Shown one piece after another: positions 8,358 through 16,650 of a stretch of 32,451 bases of DNA (its first letter is position 1; every line of letters starts with the position of its first letter). This DNA is from an uncultured Oxalobacteraceae bacterium (GTDB lineage: Bacteria; Pseudomonadota; Gammaproteobacteria; Burkholderiales; Burkholderiaceae), in assembly GCA_946480015.1 (NCBI GenBank), contig CAMLIL010000064.1:1-32451 (forward strand), given 5' to 3'. The notes below the pieces were generated by a model that was not told the DNA's origin, did no database searches, and was given only the letters and a program-made list of their open reading frames with translations. The position numbers were made by a program, and so were the translations under genes.

Positions 8358-8385
8358 ATACTACGCTTTTGAGTCTTTGGGTCAA
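8358..8385 (-). promoter_or_regulatory. Promoter of the RHH regulator gene
   Basis: On the minus strand TTGACC (8380-8385), a 16-base spacer and TAGTAT (8358-8363). The predicted start near 8351 falls within the inverted repeat, leaving a 5' leader of about 45 bases that ends in AGGAG. Confidence 0.55.
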
Positions 8386-8401
8386 GCGCGATTTGCTTCG
8401 A

Positions 8402-8410
8402 TGCGATAAT
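8402..8410 (+). promoter_or_regulatory. Extended -10 promoter for the VOC-DUF1289-MBL operon
   Basis: TGCGATAAT is an extended -10 element (TG, one base, GATAAT) 36 bases before the VOC start codon. No good -35 hexamer is present, which fits an extended -10 promoter. Confidence 0.45.
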
Positions 8411-8446
8411 GTCGGCTTTCAGTCACACCGAACAACGGGTTTAGTA

Positions 8447-8824
8447 ATGCCACATATCAACGGATTCGATCACGTCCAGGTTGCCATGCCAGTCGGCGCG
8501 GAGGATGCCGCGCGCGCTTTTTACAACGGCGTGCTGGGCTTGCCCGAGACCCCCAAACCGGCCCATCTGTTCGCGCGCAGCGGCGGCGTCTGGTTCCAAT
8601 GTGGCGCGCAGCAGATTCACCTGGGTGGCGATGCACAGTTTGTGCCAGCCAAAAAAGCCCATCCGGCGCTGACGGTCGACGGCTTCGCGGACTACCTTGC
8701 GCAGCTGGCGGCGCGCGGTGTCGAAGTGCAGCCCGACGACACGGTCGCGGGGCGGGCGCGCGCAGTGATCTTCGATCCATTTGGCAACCGTATTGAATTG
8801 ATCGAGCAGAAGCAGGGCGTATGA
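8447..8824 (+). CDS. VOC-superfamily (glyoxalase/bleomycin-resistance fold) protein
   Basis: A 125-aa single-domain VOC protein with the two beta-alpha-beta-beta-beta modules. The first starts with INGFDHVQVAMPVGAEDAARAFYNGVLGLPE and the second ends with VIFDPFGNRIELIEQ. His9 and the final Glu are the usual metal-ligand positions, so a metal-dependent lyase, dioxygenase or binding role is possible; the substrate cannot be read from the sequence. The ATG at 8447 is used rather than the in-frame 8348 because the latter would add an unrelated N-terminus and overlap the promoter. It overlaps the next gene by four bases (ATGA). Confidence 0.85.
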   Translation: MPHINGFDHVQVAMPVGAEDAARAFYNGVLGLPETPKPAHLFARSGGVWFQCGAQQIHLGGDAQFVPAKKAHPALTVDGFADYLAQLAARGVEVQPDDTVAGRARAVIFDPFGNRIELIEQKQGV

Positions 8825-9009
8825 ATCCGGAAGACAAGACGCCGGTGCCGTCGCCGTGCATCAGCGTGTGCGACATGCAGGCCGGCCTGTGCAAGGGTTG
8901 CCTGCGCACCATCGATGAGATTGCCGGCTGGGGCAAGGCCGGCGACGACGACAAGCGCGCCGTGTGGGCCCGGATCCGGGTGCGGGAAGAACGGATCGTG
9001 TTCCCATGA
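8821..9009 (+). CDS. DUF1289 small cysteine protein
   Basis: A 62-aa protein matching the DUF1289 family: PSPCISVCDMQAGLCKGCLRTIDEIAGW, with four cysteines in a CxxxC...CxxC layout that suggests a small metal site. These proteins have no known role. The start overlaps the VOC stop (ATGA) and its own stop overlaps the MBL start in the same way, so the three genes form a tightly coupled operon. Confidence 0.85.
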   Translation: MNPEDKTPVPSPCISVCDMQAGLCKGCLRTIDEIAGWGKAGDDDKRAVWARIRVREERIVFP

Positions 9010-9917
9010 AGCTGCCAGCAGGAATGCACGTGTTCGAACGTGGCTGGCTGTCGTCCAACAACGTGTTATTCAGCGGTCCCGGCCCCGCCACCCTGGTCGA
9101 CAGCGGCTATGTGACCCACGCCGGGCAAACCGTGGCGCTGGTCGCGCATGCGCTGGACGGCAAACCGCTCGCGCGCATCGTCAACACCCATTTACACTCG
9201 GACCATTGCGGCGGTAACGCGGCCTTGCAGGCGCATTACGGCTGCGTGGCGGCCATCCCCGTCGCCGACGCGGCCGCCGTGCGCCCCTGGAATGTGGAAG
9301 TGCTCAATTTCCACGCCACGGGCCAGCAATGCCCGCGCTTCGAAGCGCAGGAAACCCTGGCGCCGGGCGCCACGCTGGTCTTGTCCGGGGCTGAGTGGCA
9401 AGTGCTGGGCGCGTCCGGGCACGATCCGCACGCGCTGATTCTGTATTGCCCGTCTGAAGGCATTCTGATTTCCGCCGACGCCCTGTGGCGCAACGGTTTC
9501 GGCGTGATCTTCCCCGAACTGGATGGCCAATCCGGCTTCGCCGAGGAGCGCGCCACCCTGGAACTGATCGACAGCCTGGACGTGCGCCTGGTGATTCCCG
9601 GCCACGGCCCCATGTTCACCGACGTCAAGCCTGCCATACAGCGCGCCTTCAAGCGCCTGGATTTCCTGGAAGCGAGCCCGGTGCGCAACACGGAGAATGC
9701 GGTCAAGGTGATGCTCAAGTTCCTGCTGCTCGAACGCCAGCAGATGGCGTTGGCGGCGATCCCGGCCTTGTTCGACAGCATCCCGCTGATGCGGATCGCG
9801 CGCACCCGTTATCTGGACAAGAGCAGCGAGGAACTGGCCGAGTGGGCCATCAATGGCCTGGTGCGCGCCGGGGCCGCGCGGCGCGATGGCGAGTTGCTGA
9901 GAAACCACGATTTTTAG
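9006..9917 (+). CDS. MBL-fold metallo-hydrolase
   Basis: A 303-aa metallo-beta-lactamase-fold hydrolase. The metal motif is THLHSDHCGGN (His62, His64, Asp66, His67), with further ligands in GASGHDPHALILY and SADALW, and VIPGHGPMF as the last His motif. A C-terminal helical tail (about 215-303) ends the protein, as in several MBL thioesterase or glyoxalase II relatives. The substrate is unknown. Start is the ATG at 9006, overlapping the DUF1289 stop (ATGA), rather than the upstream GTG at 8964, which lies inside that gene. It sits with a VOC protein, which together with an MBL hydrolase might suggest handling of a reactive carbonyl; this is speculation. Confidence 0.88.
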   Translation: MKLPAGMHVFERGWLSSNNVLFSGPGPATLVDSGYVTHAGQTVALVAHALDGKPLARIVNTHLHSDHCGGNAALQAHYGCVAAIPVADAAAVRPWNVEVLNFHATGQQCPRFEAQETLAPGATLVLSGAEWQVLGASGHDPHALILYCPSEGILISADALWRNGFGVIFPELDGQSGFAEERATLELIDSLDVRLVIPGHGPMFTDVKPAIQRAFKRLDFLEASPVRNTENAVKVMLKFLLLERQQMALAAIPALFDSIPLMRIARTRYLDKSSEELAEWAINGLVRAGAARRDGELLRNHDF

Positions 9918-9953
9918 AAGGCGCATTCCAGCACGACCGTTCTTTTTCCAGCC

Positions 9954-9959
9954 TATAAT
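9954..9959 (+). promoter_or_regulatory. Possible -10 box of the nitronate monooxygenase gene
   Basis: A perfect TATAAT lies 35 bases before the ATG at 9995; the -35 side (around GCACGA) is poor. Confidence 0.45.
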
Positions 9960-9994
9960 TGCCGGACCATTCATCCCACGATTGCGAGAACGCC

Positions 9995-10948
9995 ATGGCA
10001 TTGCCCACAGCACTGCAACACCTCACCCTTCCGGTCATTGCTTCGCCGATGTTCATCGCCAGCGGTCCGGCGCTGGTGGCGGCGCAGTGCAAAGCCGGCA
10101 TCGTCGGCTCCTTTCCCGCCCTGAACGCGCGGCCCGCCGAGCTGCTCGACACCTGGCTGACCGATCTGCAAGCCGAGCTGGGCGCGTATCAGGAAGCCAA
10201 TCCGGACAAGCGGGTCGGGCCGATCGCGGTCAACCAGATCGTGCACCAGTCCAATGAACGGCTGGCACAGGACGTGGCCATGTGCGTCAAGCACCGGGTG
10301 CCGATCATCATTTCCTCGCTGCGCGCGCCGCCCAAGGACATGCTCGACGCCATCCATTCGTATGGCGGCATCGTGCTGCACGACGTGATCTCGATCCGCC
10401 ACGCGGAAAAAGCGCTGGAAGCGGGCGTTGATGGACTGATCCTGGTGGCGGCCGGCGCCGGCGGGCATGCCGGCGCGCTGTCGCCGTTCGCGCTGGTGGG
10501 CGAAGTGCGCAAATTCTTCAGCGGTCCGCTGGCGCTGTCCGGCGCCATTGCCACCGGCGACGCGATCCTGGCGGCGCAGGCCATGGGGGCCGACTTCGCC
10601 TACATCGGCTCGCGCTGGCTGGCCACCAAGGAATCGAACGTCACCGATGCCTACCGCGACGCGATCGTCGAATCGGCCGCGGCCGACATCGTGTACACCA
10701 ATCTTTTCACCGGCGTGCACGGCAACTACCTGAAGAAATCCATCCTCAACGCGGGCCTGGACCCGGAGGCGCTGCCGGAATCGGATAAATCGAAAATGAG
10801 TTTCGGCGCGGGCACGGCCAAAGCGTGGCGCGACATCTGGGGCGCGGGGCAGGGCGTGGGCTTGATGAACGATGTGCCGACAGTGGCGGAGATGGTGCAG
10901 CGTTTGAAGCAGGAATACGAGGCGGCGCGGACGCGCCTGGCGCTGTAA
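9995..10948 (+). CDS. Nitronate monooxygenase / FMN-dependent oxidoreductase
   Basis: A 317-aa TIM-barrel flavoprotein of the 2-nitropropane dioxygenase (nitronate monooxygenase) family, which uses FMN and O2 to oxidise alkyl nitronates. Family features are LPVIASPMFIASGPALVAAQCKAGIVGSFPALN at the N-terminus, DGLILVAAGAGGHAG (phosphate-binding glycines with the catalytic-type His) and AIATGDAILAAQAMGADFAYIGSRW. The start is ATG 9995 (MALPTALQHL); the frame is open to 9959, but this would give a poor extension over the promoter. It is the last plus-strand gene before the convergent tRNA-Ala. Confidence 0.9.
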   Translation: MALPTALQHLTLPVIASPMFIASGPALVAAQCKAGIVGSFPALNARPAELLDTWLTDLQAELGAYQEANPDKRVGPIAVNQIVHQSNERLAQDVAMCVKHRVPIIISSLRAPPKDMLDAIHSYGGIVLHDVISIRHAEKALEAGVDGLILVAAGAGGHAGALSPFALVGEVRKFFSGPLALSGAIATGDAILAAQAMGADFAYIGSRWLATKESNVTDAYRDAIVESAAADIVYTNLFTGVHGNYLKKSILNAGLDPEALPESDKSKMSFGAGTAKAWRDIWGAGQGVGLMNDVPTVAEMVQRLKQEYEAARTRLAL

Positions 10949-10962
10949 AACAATGTCTTCGA

Positions 10963-11038
<76 letters not shown>

Positions 11039-11055
11039 GTATCGCAAGACGCGAG

Positions 11056-11085
11056 ATTATAGCTCAGCATTTGGGATTTGCACAA
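11056..11085 (-). promoter_or_regulatory. Promoter of tRNA-Ala
   Basis: On the minus strand TTGTGC (11080-11085), an 18-base spacer and a perfect TATAAT (11056-11061), 17 bases before the mature tRNA. The bases after the -10 box are GC-rich (CTCGCG), as in stringently controlled stable-RNA promoters. Confidence 0.7.
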
Positions 11086-11103
11086 ATTATGATTTGCGGC
11101 GAT

Positions 11104-11682
11104 CTAGTTCTGCTTCAGATCGGTCTGGCGAATCACCCACAAACCGGGCAGGTTGCGCCAGTAGCCGTACACGTCCATGCCGAAGCCGACCACGAACCTG
11201 TTCGGAATCGTCAGGCCGACGATATCGGCCTTGACCGGCTTGGCGCGCTTGATGTCCTTGTCGGCGAACACGGCGATGATGACCTCGGCCGCGCCCATGT
11301 CCAGCAGGCGCTGCTTGACCTGCGCCAGGGTCTCGCCTTCATCGAGAATATCGTCGACCACCACCACCGTGCGGCCGGCCACGTTGGAACGGGGAATGAC
11401 TTTCCACACCACCGCGCCGCCGGTGTCGTCGTCGCCGTAGCGGGTCACGTGGATGTAGTCGAATTCGAGCGGGAAGCGCAGCTGCGGCAGCAGGTGGCCG
11501 GTAAACACCACCGCCCCGCCCATCACGCCCAGCACCAGCGGAAAGGTGTCGGCGTCGCCGCCGAAGCGCCCGTTCAGATTATCGGCCACGCGCCGCACGG
11601 CTTCGTGCACCTTCTCTGCGCTGACAATTTCTTCCGCGTGTTCAAGTAGTTGGCGGGCGCGCTCGTGATGAAATTCGTGCAT
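11104..11682 (-). CDS. hpt: Hypoxanthine-guanine phosphoribosyltransferase
   Basis: A 192-aa purine salvage enzyme that joins hypoxanthine or guanine to PRPP. The PRPP loop is VVVVDDILDEGETLA (about residues 107-121), preceded by LVLGVMGGAVVF and FPLEFDYIHVTRYGDD, and followed by KPVKADIVGLTIPNRFVVGFGMD near the C-terminus, the usual purine-binding region. ATG 11682 has AAGG eight bases upstream. A possible -10 box (GATAAT, 11712-11717) lies before it. It may read through into tRNA-Ala, although the tRNA has its own promoter. Confidence 0.93.
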   Translation of the reverse strand: MHEFHHERARQLLEHAEEIVSAEKVHEAVRRVADNLNGRFGGDADTFPLVLGVMGGAVVFTGHLLPQLRFPLEFDYIHVTRYGDDDTGGAVVWKVIPRSNVAGRTVVVVDDILDEGETLAQVKQRLLDMGAAEVIIAVFADKDIKRAKPVKADIVGLTIPNRFVVGFGMDVYGYWRNLPGLWVIRQTDLKQN

Positions 11683-11857
11683 GGCATTGCCTTAGAGTGG
11701 AGTACGAGCTAATTATCGTGCATATCAACGCTCATCCACGACACAAGAGTTGGTTTTGCGCCACACGTCTTGCTCGGCGAGCCCTTCCCCGGGCTGGCGT
11801 GGTTGGAGTTATGATGGGACAAATTGAAAACGCGGGGCGATCCGCAGCAACCAATCC

Positions 11858-13645
11858 ATGTCCCACACCGCCGACAAGCTCACCCGATTGCGCGCCGCCA
11901 TGACACGCCATGGCATCGATGCGGTTGTGCTGCCGTCGTCCGATCCGCACCTGTCCGAATACCTGCCGGCGCACTGGCGCGCGCGCGAATGGCTGTCCGG
12001 TTTCACCGGCTCGGCCGGCACCTTCATCGCCACGCACGACAGCGCCGGCGTGTGGACCGATGGCCGCTACTGGACCCAGGCCGAGGCCGAACTGGCCGGC
12101 AGCGGCATCGCGCTGATGAAGATCGGCTCGGGCGCCAGCCTGCAGCATATCGACTGGCTGGCCGCCAATCTGCGCGCGGGGCAGTGCGCCGCCGTCGATG
12201 CGCGCGTGCTGGGCCTGGCGGTGGCGCGCCTGCTGGCCGAGGCGCTCGGCGCCAAGGGGATCAGGCTGCGCACCGACATCGATCCGCTCGACGAAGTCTG
12301 GCTTGAGCGCCTCGCGCTGCCGTCCGGACCAGTCTACGAACATGCGGCGCCGTACGCGGTGCAAAGCCGGGCCGGCAAGCTGGCGCTGGTGCGCGCGGCC
12401 ATGGCGGAGGCTACCCACCACTTCATCTCGACCCTGGACGATATCGCCTGGCTGTTCAACCTGCGCGGCGCCGATGTCAGTTTCAATCCGGTGTTCGTGG
12501 CGCATGCGCTGGTCGACCGGGATACGGCCACGCTGTTCGTCCCGGACGGCAAAGTCGCGCCCGCGCTGGCCGCGCGCCTGCTGGCCGACAACGTGAGCCT
12601 GGCGCCGTACGCGGATGCCGCCGCCGCGCTGGCGGCGCTGCCGGCCGGCGCCACGCTGCTGCTCGATCCGCGCCGCGTTACCGCCGGCATGCGCGGCGCC
12701 GTCAAGGTCAAGGTCGTTGAAGAGGTCAATCCGAGCACCCTGGCCAAGTCGAAAAAGCTGCCGGCCGAAGCGGCACACGTGCGCGCCACCATGGAGCAGG
12801 ACGGCGCCGCATTGTGCGACTTTTTCGCCTGGCTGGACGGCGAACTGGCCAATGCGCAGCGCGCACCCTTGACCGAAGCGGCGATCGACCAGCACATCAC
12901 GGCCGCGCGCGCGCGCCGTCCCGGTTTCGTCAGCCCGAGCTTTGCCACCATCGCGGGATTCAACGCCAACGGCGCCATCATCCACTACCGCGCCAATCCG
13001 GTCGGCTGCGCCGTCATCGAAGGCGACGGCCTGCTGCTGATCGACTCCGGCGGCCAGTACCTGGGCGGCACCACCGACATCACGCGTGTGGTGCCGGTTG
13101 GCCGGCCCAGCCAGGCGCAGCGGCGCGACTTCACCCTGGTGCTCAAAGGCGTGATCGCCCTGTCGGTTGCGCAGTTCCCGCGCGGGACCCGCTCGCCGAT
13201 GCTCGACGCGCTGGCGCGTGCGCCCATCTGGGCCGCCGGCATCGACTACGGCCACGGCACCGGTCACGGCGTCGGCTATTTCCTGAACGTCCACGAAGGC
13301 CCGCAGTCGATCTCCCAAAGCGCCATGCCGGAGGCGCACACCGCGATGGAAGAAGGCATGATCACCTCGGTCGAACCGGGCATCTACCGCCCCGGCCAAT
13401 GGGGCGTCCGCATCGAAAACCTGGTGCTCAACCAGGATGCGGGCAGCACGCCGTTCGGCCAGTTCCTGCGCTTCGAAACCCTGACTTTATGCCCGATCGA
13501 TACGCGCTGCCTGGAGCGCAGCTTGCTGCGCAGCGACGAGATCGACTGGCTCAACGACTACCATGCGAGCGTACGCGCGCGCCTGGCGCCCCACGTGCAG
13601 GGTGCCGGCGCCGAGTGGCTCGCCTTGCGCACGGAGGCAATCTGA
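11858..13645 (+). CDS. Xaa-Pro aminopeptidase (aminopeptidase P, M24B, long form)
   Basis: A 595-aa aminopeptidase P of the three-domain type seen in animal cytosolic enzymes: two creatinase-like domains (about 1-130 and 150-310), the M24 pita-bread domain (315-530) and a short C-terminal M24_C part (535-595). All metal ligands are present: Asp396 (LLIDSGGQYL), Asp407 (TTDITR), His470 (GHGTGHGVG), Glu506 (SVEPGIY) and Glu520 (RIENLV). It cleaves N-terminal residues before proline, in the cytoplasm. Its TGA overlaps the next gene's ATG by one base, so it heads a five-gene operon. Confidence 0.94.
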   Translation: MSHTADKLTRLRAAMTRHGIDAVVLPSSDPHLSEYLPAHWRAREWLSGFTGSAGTFIATHDSAGVWTDGRYWTQAEAELAGSGIALMKIGSGASLQHIDWLAANLRAGQCAAVDARVLGLAVARLLAEALGAKGIRLRTDIDPLDEVWLERLALPSGPVYEHAAPYAVQSRAGKLALVRAAMAEATHHFISTLDDIAWLFNLRGADVSFNPVFVAHALVDRDTATLFVPDGKVAPALAARLLADNVSLAPYADAAAALAALPAGATLLLDPRRVTAGMRGAVKVKVVEEVNPSTLAKSKKLPAEAAHVRATMEQDGAALCDFFAWLDGELANAQRAPLTEAAIDQHITAARARRPGFVSPSFATIAGFNANGAIIHYRANPVGCAVIEGDGLLLIDSGGQYLGGTTDITRVVPVGRPSQAQRRDFTLVLKGVIALSVAQFPRGTRSPMLDALARAPIWAAGIDYGHGTGHGVGYFLNVHEGPQSISQSAMPEAHTAMEEGMITSVEPGIYRPGQWGVRIENLVLNQDAGSTPFGQFLRFETLTLCPIDTRCLERSLLRSDEIDWLNDYHASVRARLAPHVQGAGAEWLALRTEAI

Positions 13646-13905
13646 TGTCCACTGCACGTTCCACCCGCGCCAGCAGCGCGGTCGAGCGCCTCAAGAACCG
13701 CACCGGCAATCCGGGCTACTCGATGGCCCGCACCGGCGAAGGCTTGTTCTTTTTATCCGAACGGCCGGGCGAACCGCCGCTGTGCCCGCCGCTCGAACTG
13801 GACGACTTCGTCCGGTTCGTCAACGGCCTCGGACCGCAGGAGGTCAGGCGCGTCAGCAAGCATGACGTCGAATTCGAAAAACAGCTGGTGAAAAAGAAGC
13901 CCTGA
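13645..13905 (+). CDS. Unknown 86-aa protein in the aminopeptidase P operon
   Basis: I do not recognise this protein. It starts with ATG overlapping the aminopeptidase stop by one base, and ends one base before the MgtC start. The sequence is basic at both ends (SAVERLKNRTG, EKQLVKKKP) with a central acidic, proline-rich part (GEPPLCPPLELDDFVRFVNGLG). There is no signal peptide or membrane segment. GC and codon use match its neighbours, and the tight packing supports a real gene. Confidence 0.7.
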   Translation: MSTARSTRASSAVERLKNRTGNPGYSMARTGEGLFFLSERPGEPPLCPPLELDDFVRFVNGLGPQEVRRVSKHDVEFEKQLVKKKP

Positions 13906-13906
13906 C

Positions 13907-14653
13907 ATGCCTACACACGACATGCTGAGCGCCTACTGGACCGGTCCCGAACTGGCCACCAACGGCCTCATACTGCTTAATCTGTTCGGCGCGCTGCTGC
14001 TTGGCCTGATGATCGGCTACGAGCGCTCTTACCACGGCCGCGCGGCCGGCATGCGCACCTACGGCCTGGTGTGCATGGCCTCGGCCGCGCTGACCGTCAT
14101 CGGCGGCTATCCCGGCTTCTGGTTCGGCGGCCATGGCGGCGCGCTGGCGGCGGTGTCCGACCCCACCCGCGTGATCCAGGGCATCGTCACCGGCATCGGC
14201 TTCCTGGGCGCCGGCGTGATCATGCGCGAAGGCTTCAACATCAGCGGGCTGACCACGGCGGCGTCGATCTGGACCTCGGCGGTGGTGGGGGTGCTGGTCG
14301 GCGTGGGCTTTTACATGGCCGCCATGGGGCTGGCGTTTCTCTCCACCATGATCATGATTTACCTGACCCGCGTGGAAGCGGTGCTGCCGTCGCGCCACGC
14401 GGTGGCCATCACCATGCGCTTCAAGCGGGAGTTCATCCCGCGCGAGGATGCGCTGCGCCGCATCGCCCTCGAACGCGGCTACGAAATCGCCGGCGGCTCG
14501 CTCACCATCGGCAGCGACAACGGCATGCAGGAATGGCGCTTCGTGGCGCTGGCGCTGTCGAAAAAGAGCGGCGCGCCGCTGGCCGAGCTGGCCGCCGAAC
14601 TCAATGCTTTCGACGGCATCTCCAGCTTCCAGATTTCCCACGCACGCAACTGA
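13907..14653 (+). CDS. MgtC/SapB family inner-membrane protein
   Basis: A 248-aa protein with an N-terminal MgtC/SapB membrane domain (about residues 20-150, four or five helices) and a cytoplasmic ACT-like C-terminal domain (about 160-248). The family core is present: LLGLMIGYERSYHGRAAGMRTYGLVCMASA, then GIGFLGAGVIMREGFNISGLTTAASIWTSA. MgtC proteins are linked to survival in low magnesium, inhibition of the F-type ATP synthase in Salmonella and intramacrophage growth in pathogens; the role here is unknown. No Mg-sensing leader is seen, as the gene begins right after the preceding stop. Confidence 0.9.
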   Translation: MPTHDMLSAYWTGPELATNGLILLNLFGALLLGLMIGYERSYHGRAAGMRTYGLVCMASAALTVIGGYPGFWFGGHGGALAAVSDPTRVIQGIVTGIGFLGAGVIMREGFNISGLTTAASIWTSAVVGVLVGVGFYMAAMGLAFLSTMIMIYLTRVEAVLPSRHAVAITMRFKREFIPREDALRRIALERGYEIAGGSLTIGSDNGMQEWRFVALALSKKSGAPLAELAAELNAFDGISSFQISHARN

Positions 14654-14667
14654 CAAGGACAACAGCG

Positions 14668-15246
14668 ATGAGCGCGCAGGACGCACTGGACTTCTGGTTT
14701 CTGCCCAGGACCGACCCGGGCCACGGCCAGCCGCGCGGCGAATGGTTCCGCAAGGACGAGGCCTTCGACGCCGCCATCAGGACGCGCTTCGGCACCCTGA
14801 TCGGCGACGCGGTGGCGGGCGGCCTGACCCAGTGGGATGCACTCGGTCCCGAAGGCACGCTGGCGCGCATCCTGCTGCTGGACCAGTTCACCCGCAATGC
14901 TTACCGCGGCACCCCGGCCGCGTTCGCCGGGGACGCGCTGGCGCTGGCGGCCAGCGAGCGCCTGGCCGACAGCGCCGACCATCTGGCGCTCGCGCCGGTG
15001 CAGCGCTGGTTCGCGTACATGCCGTTCGAGCATGCGGAGAACGCCCGCATGCAGGAGCGCTCGGTCGAGCTGTTCGGCCGGCTTGCGCAGGAACACGCCG
15101 GCTTTGCCGAGGTGCTCGATTACGCCCACCGCCACCGCGGCGTCATCGCGCGCTTTGGCCGCTTCCCGCATCGCAACGCGATCCTCGGGCGCGCCTCGAC
15201 GCCGGAAGAACTGGCATTCCTGGCCCAGCCAGGCTCCGGCTTTTAA
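14668..15246 (+). CDS. DUF924 family protein
   Basis: A 192-aa all-helical protein matching DUF924, a tetratricopeptide-like family of unknown function. Typical blocks are ALDFWF at the N-terminus, LARILLLDQFTRNAYRGTPAAF, YMPFEHAEN and RFGRFPHRNAILGRASTPEE. The ATG at 14668 follows AAGGACAACAGCG, a fair ribosome site. Stop TAA touches the next gene's GTG start. Confidence 0.88.
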   Translation: MSAQDALDFWFLPRTDPGHGQPRGEWFRKDEAFDAAIRTRFGTLIGDAVAGGLTQWDALGPEGTLARILLLDQFTRNAYRGTPAAFAGDALALAASERLADSADHLALAPVQRWFAYMPFEHAENARMQERSVELFGRLAQEHAGFAEVLDYAHRHRGVIARFGRFPHRNAILGRASTPEELAFLAQPGSGF

Positions 15247-16059
15247 GTGAGCCAGACCCTCAATCTGATCGGCGCCGGCCATGTGGGGCGGGTGCTGGGC
15301 CGGCTGTGGGCCGACAGCGGCGCCTTCGCCATCCAGGACGTGCTGACCCGCTCCCCCGAGAGCGCGGCCGACGCGCTGGCCTTCATCGGCGCCGGCAGTG
15401 GAGCGTCCGGGCTGGCCGCGATGCGTCCGGCCGACGTGTGGCTGCTGGCTGTCGGCGACGACCAGATCGGCCCGGTCTGCACGGCGCTGGCGGCAGCGCA
15501 ACCGCTGGCGGGCAGCGTGGTATTTCATTGCAGCGGCGCGAAGGCTTCCACCGAACTGGCGTGCGCCGCCGCCGCCGGTGCGCTGACCGCCAGCGTGCAT
15601 CCGGTGCGCAGCTTTGCCGATCCCGCGCGCGTGGCGGCGCAATTCGGCGGCACCTTTTGCGGCGTGGAGGGCGACGGCGCGGCGCGGCTGCACGGCGCGC
15701 TGCAAGCCATCGGCGCGCGGCCGGTGCCGATCGAGGCCTCGGCCAAGACCGTGTACCACGCCGCCAGCGTGTTCGCGTCCAACTACCTGGTGACCGTGCT
15801 GGACGCGGCCTTGCGCGCCTATCAGGCCGCCGGCGTGCCGGAAGCGCTGGCGCGCGAACTGGCCGCGCCGCTGGCCGGCGAGACCCTGGCCAATGTGCTA
15901 CGCATGGGTACCGAAAACGCCCTGTCCGGGCCGATCGCGCGCGGCGACGCCGAGACCGTGGCGCGCCAGCAGGCCGCGCTCGATGCCTGGGACGGCCCGA
16001 CCGGCGCCACCTACCGCGCCCTGGCCGATGCCACCTGGCGCCTGGCCCGGCGGCGTTAG
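15247..16059 (+). CDS. Rossmann-like DUF2520 protein
   Basis: A 270-aa protein with an N-terminal NAD(P)-binding Rossmann fold (LNLIGAGHVGRVLGRLW, about 5-21) and a C-terminal DUF2520 helical domain (FASNYLVTVLDAALRAYQAAGVPEAL, ending in QAALDAWDGPTGATYRALA). HCSGAKAS and SVHPVRSFADP are the conserved middle blocks. The family resembles ketopantoate reductase and F420-dependent NADP oxidoreductase, but no substrate is known. Start is GTG at 15247, immediately after the DUF924 TAA. Confidence 0.87.
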   Translation: MSQTLNLIGAGHVGRVLGRLWADSGAFAIQDVLTRSPESAADALAFIGAGSGASGLAAMRPADVWLLAVGDDQIGPVCTALAAAQPLAGSVVFHCSGAKASTELACAAAAGALTASVHPVRSFADPARVAAQFGGTFCGVEGDGAARLHGALQAIGARPVPIEASAKTVYHAASVFASNYLVTVLDAALRAYQAAGVPEALARELAAPLAGETLANVLRMGTENALSGPIARGDAETVARQQAALDAWDGPTGATYRALADATWRLARRR

Positions 16060-16275
16060 CGCTTGCCGCGCCAGGTCGCTTAAGTTATGCTCAACGGCAA
16101 CTTTGCCCGACGGAATGTTGTTTTGACGTGGAATCGTGCCATAAAAAAGATGCGTTGAGGCATCGACAAATGTTGTAAACCTCAATAAGCTAGACCATTC
16201 AAAAGGGATTGCGCGAACGACTTGCCATACTGGCAGCGGTGTTTGCCGATGCAAAGTGGACGAAGGAGACGAGTC

Positions 16276-16638
16276 ATGTTATTTCTGAAAAGTACAGCCG
16301 TAACCAAAGCACCAGGAATTTACGAGGTCGACGTGGCGGCCAAGCCGCCCGGCAAGACCTTTGGCGTGTACATCGCCACCGACCCGGACAATCCGCCGAA
16401 TGCCGTGCTGGCCGCGCTGGAAGCGCTGGGTTTCCAAAACACCAAGCGTTCCGCCTATACCCACAAGGACAAGGGCAAGGTGCTCGATCTGCACTTTCAG
16501 AAGAACGGCACCGACCTGTTCAACGGCTGGAAGGCCGACGAATGCACCGCCAACCTGGCCGCGATCGACGCCCTGTTCGGCAATGTCGGCATCACGGTGC
16601 AGCCGCGGGTGATGACCCTGGCCGAAGCCTACGCCTAG
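16276..16638 (+). CDS. Unknown 120-aa cytoplasmic protein
   Basis: I do not recognise this protein. It follows a strong GAAGGAGAC site, so the ATG at 16276 is chosen over an in-frame start at 16222. It has no signal peptide or membrane segment. It contains VYIATDPDNPPNAVLAALEALGF and LDLHFQKNGTDLFNGWKADECTANLAAIDALF; the pattern suggests a small alpha/beta fold with a hydrophobic N-terminal strand. It has a 216-base upstream gap containing no clear terminator or promoter. It is convergent with the next gene (12 bases between stops). Confidence 0.7.
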   Translation: MLFLKSTAVTKAPGIYEVDVAAKPPGKTFGVYIATDPDNPPNAVLAALEALGFQNTKRSAYTHKDKGKVLDLHFQKNGTDLFNGWKADECTANLAAIDALFGNVGITVQPRVMTLAEAYA

Positions 16639-16650
16639 TTTGCCGGGACT

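Noticed and set aside
9006..9917. VOC and MBL genes as a glyoxalase I/II system
   Set aside because: The motifs show only the superfamilies; nothing visible fixes methylglyoxal as substrate, and the DUF1289 gene between them does not help. I therefore keep the calls generic.
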